DNA from: JAXHUH01 sp034211175
Lineage (GTDB): Bacteria > Actinomycetota > Acidimicrobiia > Acidimicrobiales > CAIXPF01
NCBI GenBank assembly: GCA_034211175.1
Contig: JAXHUH010000137.1
Span: 1-64,000, forward strand
Length of the DNA: 64,000 nt
Direction: 5' to 3'
This document shows positions 61,838 to 64,000 of the stretch, one piece after another (positions within the stretch are counted from its first letter, which is position 1; every line of letters begins with the position of its first letter). The notes beneath the pieces are model-generated. The model saw nothing but the letters and a program-made list of their open reading frames with translations, was not told where the DNA came from and did not search any database. The translations under genes were made by a program, and so were the position numbers.

Positions 61838-63478
61838 CTACGGGCCGAGCAGTGCCTCGAACGACTCGGGCGCGACGCCGAGCTCGGCGAGCGCGGCGCG
61901 ATAGCGCTCGTAGGCGGTCAGGGCAGCCGCCCGCTCGCCCTGGGCGGCCAGGCTGCGGACCCTGGCCCGGTGCGCCTTGTCGAGGTGGGGATCGACATCG
62001 AGCGCGCGGTCGGCGAGGGCGAGCCGCTCGGCGGGCTCGCCGGCGCCGTCGAGGAGGCGCGCCGCCGAGGTCACGAACGCGTGGCGGCACTCGTTGCGGG
62101 TCGCGGCCGTCCAGTCCTCGTAGGCGTCCTCGGGCAGGAACGCACCGTCGTAGAGGGCGACAACAGTCGCGTCGTCGCCGGCGGACCGGGCGTCGCGCAG
62201 CGCGGCGAGGTCGAGCCGCACCTCGGACGGGTCGAGCCGGACGGCGTCGCGGTCGGCCTCGATGCCCCGCCCGAGGACGCGTCGGACGATCGACAGCACC
62301 ACCGACAACCGGGCACCGAGGCGCTCGGGCTCGGGGTCCTCGGGCCACAGCAGCTCGATGAGCTCGTCGCGGGGCACCGCCTGCCCGGAGGCGACGACCA
62401 GGCGCTTGCACAGCTGGCGGGCCCGGCGCGACCCCCACTCGCGCACCGGCACCTCGACACCGTCGCGCTCGACGGCGAAGCGGCCGAGCGTGGTGATGGC
62501 GGTCTCGTTCGTCGCCGGGGTGTCCGGCGACCCGGGCCCGGGCGAGCCGGCGGTGGCAGCACCGGATCGCTCGGGCGCGGCCCGCACCCCGGTCGTGGTG
62601 CCGGTGACCCACCGCTCGATCTCGTCCATCCACGGGTCGATGTCGCCGGCGAAGCTCCAGTGGTCGCCACCCTCGAACGTGACGAGCCGGGCGCCGTCGA
62701 TGCCGGCGGCCAGCTCCTCGGCGTTCTCGAGCGGCACGGCCCGGTCACCGGTGTGGTGCAGCACCAGGGTCGGCACGTCGATGTCGTCCAGGAGCGGGCG
62801 CACGTCGGCCAGCGCGTTCATGGCCAGCAGATCACGCAGGGCACTGGGTGACGCGGCCTGGCGCTCGTAGCGCGGCCACCACGCCCGGAAGCGCTCGACC
62901 TCGAGCAGCGACGGCCCGAAGATCTCCATCGTGATCGACGCCTCGGTCCCCCACCCGGCGACGAACAGGTCCCACATCGCCCGCCGCGACCCGTCATCGG
63001 TCGAGGGGAGCTCGGGGGCGAGGCAGGCGGCGGTCGAGTCGAGGACCAGGGAGCACACACGCTCGGGGTAGGTCGCGGCGAACAGCACGGCCATCGGGCC
63101 GCCGTCGGACACCCCGTAGAGGTGGGCGCGGTCGAAGCCGGCGGCGTCGAGCACAAGCCGCATGTCGTCGATCCGCTCGTCGAGGTCGGCGACGCCGTCG
63201 GCCGGGTCGGACGCCCCGGTGCCCCGCTTGTCGAAGTGGGCGTAGCGACAGAAGCTCCCGAACCGCCGCAGCATCCCCGCGATCTCGGGGCTCTCCCACG
63301 CCAGCTCGATGTTCTGGGCCAGCGGCGGGACGGCGAGGACGGCCTCGGCTCCCTCGCCCCACGCCTGGTAGGCGATGCGGACGTCGTCGCCGGCGAAGCG
63401 GACCGGCGGGATCACGGTCGGGATCGGGTGACGGGCACGGCGGGGTTCAGTCCAGCACGGCGCCACCCCGGTCCGCAC
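61838..63478 (-). CDS. Alpha/beta-hydrolase fused to BTAD-type transcriptional regulator
   Basis: 546 residues in the longest reading. The N-terminal alpha/beta-hydrolase (about 26-290) has FAGDDVRIAYQAWGEGAEAVLAVPP, FDKRGTGASDP, nucleophile elbow GVSDGG, a late HHTGDRAVPLENA and GGDHWSFAGD. A Pro/Gly linker leads to an OmpR-like winged helix (about 335-410: RRARQLCKRLVVASGQAVPRDELIELLWPEDPE) and a bacterial transcriptional activation (BTAD) TPR domain to the C-terminus. The same hydrolase type is found fused to adenylate cyclases in actinobacteria. Here it may be a ligand sensor for a SARP-like regulator. Conservation starts near residue 24, so GTG 63415 may be the true start. Confidence 0.87.
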   Translation of the reverse strand: MRTGVAPCWTEPRRARHPIPTVIPPVRFAGDDVRIAYQAWGEGAEAVLAVPPLAQNIELAWESPEIAGMLRRFGSFCRYAHFDKRGTGASDPADGVADLDERIDDMRLVLDAAGFDRAHLYGVSDGGPMAVLFAATYPERVCSLVLDSTAACLAPELPSTDDGSRRAMWDLFVAGWGTEASITMEIFGPSLLEVERFRAWWPRYERQAASPSALRDLLAMNALADVRPLLDDIDVPTLVLHHTGDRAVPLENAEELAAGIDGARLVTFEGGDHWSFAGDIDPWMDEIERWVTGTTTGVRAAPERSGAATAGSPGPGSPDTPATNETAITTLGRFAVERDGVEVPVREWGSRRARQLCKRLVVASGQAVPRDELIELLWPEDPEPERLGARLSVVLSIVRRVLGRGIEADRDAVRLDPSEVRLDLAALRDARSAGDDATVVALYDGAFLPEDAYEDWTAATRNECRHAFVTSAARLLDGAGEPAERLALADRALDVDPHLDKAHRARVRSLAAQGERAAALTAYERYRAALAELGVAPESFEALLGP

Positions 63479-63584
63479 GCCCTACGCCGCACGCCGAGAG
63501 GACACGACCGATCCCCGGCGGCCACGATCGGGGCCCGGGGACCGCACCGGCGGTCCGAGCACGTCGTCCGACGAGGAGCCCGTC

Positions 63585-63920
63585 ATGACCATCGAGACCA
63601 CCACCGCGCTGCTGCTGGCCGACTCCGGCCTCCATGTCGCCGGCGCGGCCGGGGCCACCGGGGAGGACGCGGCCCGGGACCGCGCCGCCATGGTCGGGGG
63701 CGCCGCCGCCTACCTGGCGCTCGCCGTCGCCTGCGCCAAGGGCAGTGGACGCGCCGAGCTGCTCGCGACCGCGGTGCCCGCGATGGGCATCGCCGGCCTC
63801 CTCGCCACCTGGGGCCAGAGCACGGTGCCGTCCACCATCCGCGCGGCGATCGTGGCCGTCGACGTCGGACTGGTCGCCCGGGGTCTCGCCGCCCGCCGGT
63901 CCGCGCCGAGCGATTCCTGA
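63585..63920 (+). CDS. Small membrane-associated protein, function unknown
   Basis: 111 residues with three weakly hydrophobic helices: GGAAAYLALAVACAKG, ELLATAVPAMGIAGLLATWG and TIRAAIVAVDVGLVARGLAA. GAGGAGCCC precedes ATG 63585 at a good distance. It is divergent from the hydrolase-BTAD gene, 106 bp apart, and may be its target. No family recognised. The last 80 bases of the window hold nothing I can assign; a minus-strand gene could end just past the edge. Confidence 0.6.
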   Translation: MTIETTTALLLADSGLHVAGAAGATGEDAARDRAAMVGGAAAYLALAVACAKGSGRAELLATAVPAMGIAGLLATWGQSTVPSTIRAAIVAVDVGLVARGLAARRSAPSDS

Positions 63921-64000
63921 TGGCGGCCGGCGACGCGCTCGACTGACGCTCCGGGCGCCACCCCAGGCGTCGATGGTCAGCAGGTCGTCGCCGAGGTGGA

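Noticed and set aside
63921..64000. 3' end of a minus-strand gene entering from the right edge
   Set aside because: A minus-strand frame with the stop near 63976-63978 is possible, but too few codons are visible to support a call.

Overview
This window is very GC-rich (roughly 73 percent by eye) and densely packed. It uses many GTG starts, 1-4 base ATGA/GTGA gene overlaps, and GC-rich hairpins without clear T-tracts at gene ends. Gene content points to an Actinomycetota chromosome: a cNMP-binding/GNAT acetyltransferase like the mycobacterial protein acetyltransferase, a trans-acting enoyl reductase-like protein, MEDS/STAS and MEDS/ATPase regulators, a BTAD-domain regulator, PPOX-class proteins and a CYP125-like P450. 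A deep-branching lineage such as Acidimicrobiia is my guess, not something the sequence proves. I saw no rRNA or tRNA gene, no CRISPR array and no insertion sequence. No gap between genes exceeds about 250 bases.

Layout. 0.1-6.2 kb: TetR regulator, orphan iron-siderophore-type binding lipoprotein, P450 with an operator-like dyad on its promoter, a membrane-anchored protein, and a CoA-disulfide reductase-rhodanese fusion. 6.4-13.1 kb: single-chain pyruvate:ferredoxin oxidoreductase coupled to a dihydroorotate dehydrogenase-like protein, a TetR regulator, and the cNMP-GNAT acetyltransferase. 13.1-15 kb: YcaQ-like DNA glycosylase and a DinB-like protein. 15-20.3 kb: a divergent fatty-acid/acyl-CoA catabolic locus. 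Acyl-CoA ligase and its coupled TetR regulator lie on one side, enoyl-CoA hydratase, acyl-CoA dehydrogenase and MaoC-like hydratase on the other, around a perfect 17-nt operator. Both hydratases are frameshifted. 20.3-23.6 kb: a LAL-type LuxR regulator and a two-gene membrane cassette. 23.8-25.3 kb: a TIR-like/DUF4071 protein preceded by a translationally coupled 20-residue leader ORF.

25.3-34 kb: PPOX protein, alcohol dehydrogenase, DUF1254 protein, a metallo-beta-lactamase-fold protein, a divergent four-carbon acid sugar kinase/erythronate dehydrogenase-like pair, a second MBL-fold protein with an altered metal motif, and a DUF5996 protein. 33.9-36.7 kb: ECF sigma factor operon and class III PHA synthase with a very small PhaE-like partner. 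36.9-43 kb: AI-2E family permease, glucose-6-phosphate dehydrogenase, and a run of small envelope, lipoprotein and DUF6325/LURP-one genes. 43-47.8 kb: sulfatase operon in which the formylglycine-generating enzyme is fused to a methyltransferase. 48-52.4 kb: stand-alone LigD-type polymerase, response regulator, and a MEDS-STAS plus MEDS-ATPase partner-switch pair. 52.4-64 kb: Rrf2 regulator/quinone reductase pair, MscS channel, trans-acting enoyl reductase-like protein, an asymmetric heterodimeric ABC exporter with a histidine kinase and cupin gene upstream, and an alpha/beta-hydrolase-BTAD fusion.

The most unusual signal is a family of four dispersed palindromes (14979, 19443, 31042, 61225), each exactly 50 nt. 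They share a GCCAYC/GGKGGC centre and mostly share GTTCTGG-like ends, but their middle arms differ in sequence while staying base-paired. That points to a conserved hairpin element of unknown role.
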